A stretch of 64,000 nt of DNA from Leptoclinus maculatus (Eukaryota; Chordata; Actinopteri; Perciformes; Stichaeidae): contig JAVDOI010000006.1 in NCBI GenBank assembly GCA_032191485.1, positions 12,395,850-12,459,849 on the forward strand, in the 5' to 3' direction. Under the pieces are notes generated by a model that worked only from the letters and a program-made list of their open reading frames with translations, was not told the DNA's origin and did no database searches. How positions within the stretch are numbered: the stretch's first letter is position 1; every line of letters begins with the position of its first letter. Position numbers and translations under genes: made by a program. Below, in pieces: positions 62,401 to 64,000 of the stretch.

Positions 62401-64000
62401 TTCCTCCACATTTACATAAAGGGATCCTCTGTCTCCCGAGGCTGCCAAGAAGAAGGATTCAGGTCTTCAAGCTTGAGCCGCTCCAGAGCCGACCGCCATC
62501 TCTCAGTCACAATCACACAACCGGCTGACAGCTCTGCAAACTGTACCGGCTTGTTTGTAATCTCACAAGAAAATAAACAACCCATCAATGAAGATACTTT
62601 CATAACGTGCTGCCCGCCGTAATCTACTGCAACTTGTGTTTGTACCACACATTGCTGTAGTGCAGACAGATCAAGGATCCAATCAAAAGGAGAATAAGCA
62701 AGAGAAAAGTTTGGGACTATTTATAATCTATTTGCCATAGTAGGAATCTACAACCAAGTCCAAGACCTACAGTACCACGACCAGCAATTCAACCCTTTAT
62801 CAGAAAATCTGAATTGATAAGAATTCTGCTTATGGGTGTAATTAAAACACGCTATTGTCTTAATCTGATGGCTCTGTATTTGTGTGCATGCATACATTTT
62901 TACTTTCTTTTTAGGTGAAATGCACAGTTATCCAATTCAAACACCACACACACACACATATTGATCCCAGAAAGGAAATGGCAAGAAAACAAACTGAAAG
63001 TTGACCCTTATTCCAACAAGTTAAGTCTGAATTTAAATACACACCAGACTGCTTCTGAGTCACAGCTTTTTGGCGACACTCCAGCTGAGGTCCAGCTCAT
63101 GTCTGATCATTCTTGGTTTAACAGGAATAGTTAACAGTGACCCCGGCCCCACCCTCTCTCTCTGTTCTCCTCCTCAGTATTCCCCGGCTAAAAAGAGCCT
63201 CAGTGTGGGAGCGCACCAAACTGAGGCCCCAAAGAGAAACCACATAATTACAAATCACAATAAAGCCCTCAGTGATGTGTCCCTGCCAGAGGCTCAGCTG
63301 CACCCTGCTCTGCTCCAGCTCCGGGCTTCTTACACGGCCCCCTTCCTTTCACTACTTTCTTTCAGTGTGCTAACCCATGCCCTCCTTCCCTACCTCACCC
63401 GTCTCCCTTTCTCGTCCCTGCTGTAAATCCCCCCCCCCCCCCCCATTTGTGGAGAGCTGCACTGTTGAGCAGTATATAAAGTAGAATTTGCTGGAGAGAA
63501 AATCTGCAATAACTGATTTCCAATTACAATAACTCCACCACAGTCACACAAACTCATACAAAAAATAAGCGGTTATATTAATGTACAGTATCAGCAACAC
63601 CAACAGGGGACAAGTTTACTTTCTGAGTGAACACAAATGTGCTTTTATTAGGATTCGTGCCAGAGCAATACAAATCTAATACAGAGCTAAGCTCCAACTC
63701 TCAACGAATAAAACTAAGCTAATCGCTAAGCCGCATTCAAGTGGAAGGGGCAAACATCTCCAGTGAGTTAAACGTTAATTATGGTTCTATTATTCCATGG
63801 TGGGGGTCTGACAGTGAGGTCACTTGATTAAAATGCGTGTTACTGTGAGAAGAAGGCAAGGGCAGAGGAATATGTGACTTTGGTACTATAGGGACGAACA
63901 CATCAGCTATCAACGATTGGCTGAGTACATCTTGGCCAATTTTTGTCTCTTTTTTTTGGCTTATTTAATGGTCTGCCTCCAAAGAACGAGTGAGAGCCAC
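59422..64000. other. Non-coding DNA at the right edge, gnai2 intron 1 or upstream
   Basis: No recognisable exon. Poly-T near 61765, a short CA run near 62945 and poly-C near 63430 are the only simple repeats. The sequence ATGGGCTGC on the minus strand near 62390 is not gnai2 exon 1, because the reading that follows does not match. Confidence 0.45.

Overview
This is vertebrate, almost certainly teleost-fish, nuclear DNA. It has large introns with GT-AG splice sites, long CA/GT, CT and AT microsatellites, L2-type LINE and hAT-type DNA-transposon remnants, and two recognisable vertebrate genes. Both genes lie on the minus strand in the same orientation. (1) gnai2, the Gi-alpha-2 G-protein subunit, occupies about 26.1-39.9 kb plus an intron 1 that runs off the right edge. 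Coding exons 2-8 are present, intact and in phase. Their 950 nt plus the missing 118-nt exon 1 would give the usual 355-aa protein. (2) inka1, a PAK4 inhibitor of the FAM212 family, occupies about 17.1-20.1 kb. It has a probable non-coding first exon with a CCAAT/TATA-like promoter, a short exon carrying the start codon, and one large coding exon. I found no other protein-coding gene I would defend.

Layout. 1-6.76 kb: intergenic, with a long GT microsatellite. 6.77-11.74 kb: a young minus-strand LTR retrotransposon with two 286-bp LTRs differing at one base, a 5-bp target duplication, a tRNA-Pro primer-binding site and an intact gag-protease ORF with a SCAN-like capsid. Most of pol is deleted and only the RNase H tail is left, directly before the 3' end. 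A 1.7-kb inverted-repeat element full of GTTGAAA/TTTCAAC motifs sits in its 5' leader. 11.74-17.1 kb: intergenic, with a complete 1055-bp hAT-type non-autonomous element. 17.1-20.1 kb: inka1. 20.1-26.1 kb: intergenic, holding a diverged duplicate of the gnai2 3' UTR, an L2 LINE 3' fragment, and a TIR element inserted into an older copy of its own family. 26.1-64 kb: gnai2 and its introns.

Assembly quality. A run of exactly 200 N (56191-56390) separates two near-identical ~1.9-kb segments. It is followed by 1.1 kb of almost pure pyrimidine sequence. This looks like an unmerged contig overlap, so the real intron 1 is probably about 2.1 kb shorter at this point.

Functional view. gnai2 encodes a membrane-anchored GTPase that couples receptors to adenylyl cyclase inhibition. 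inka1 encodes an inhibitor of the PAK4 kinase. Nothing in the sequence shows the two proteins acting together. Their adjacency matches the vertebrate GNAI2-INKA1 neighbourhood (human 3p21.31). The most unusual content is the SCAN-gag retrotransposon, whose residual RNase H position fits the Gmr1-like gene order, and the nested element inside it.
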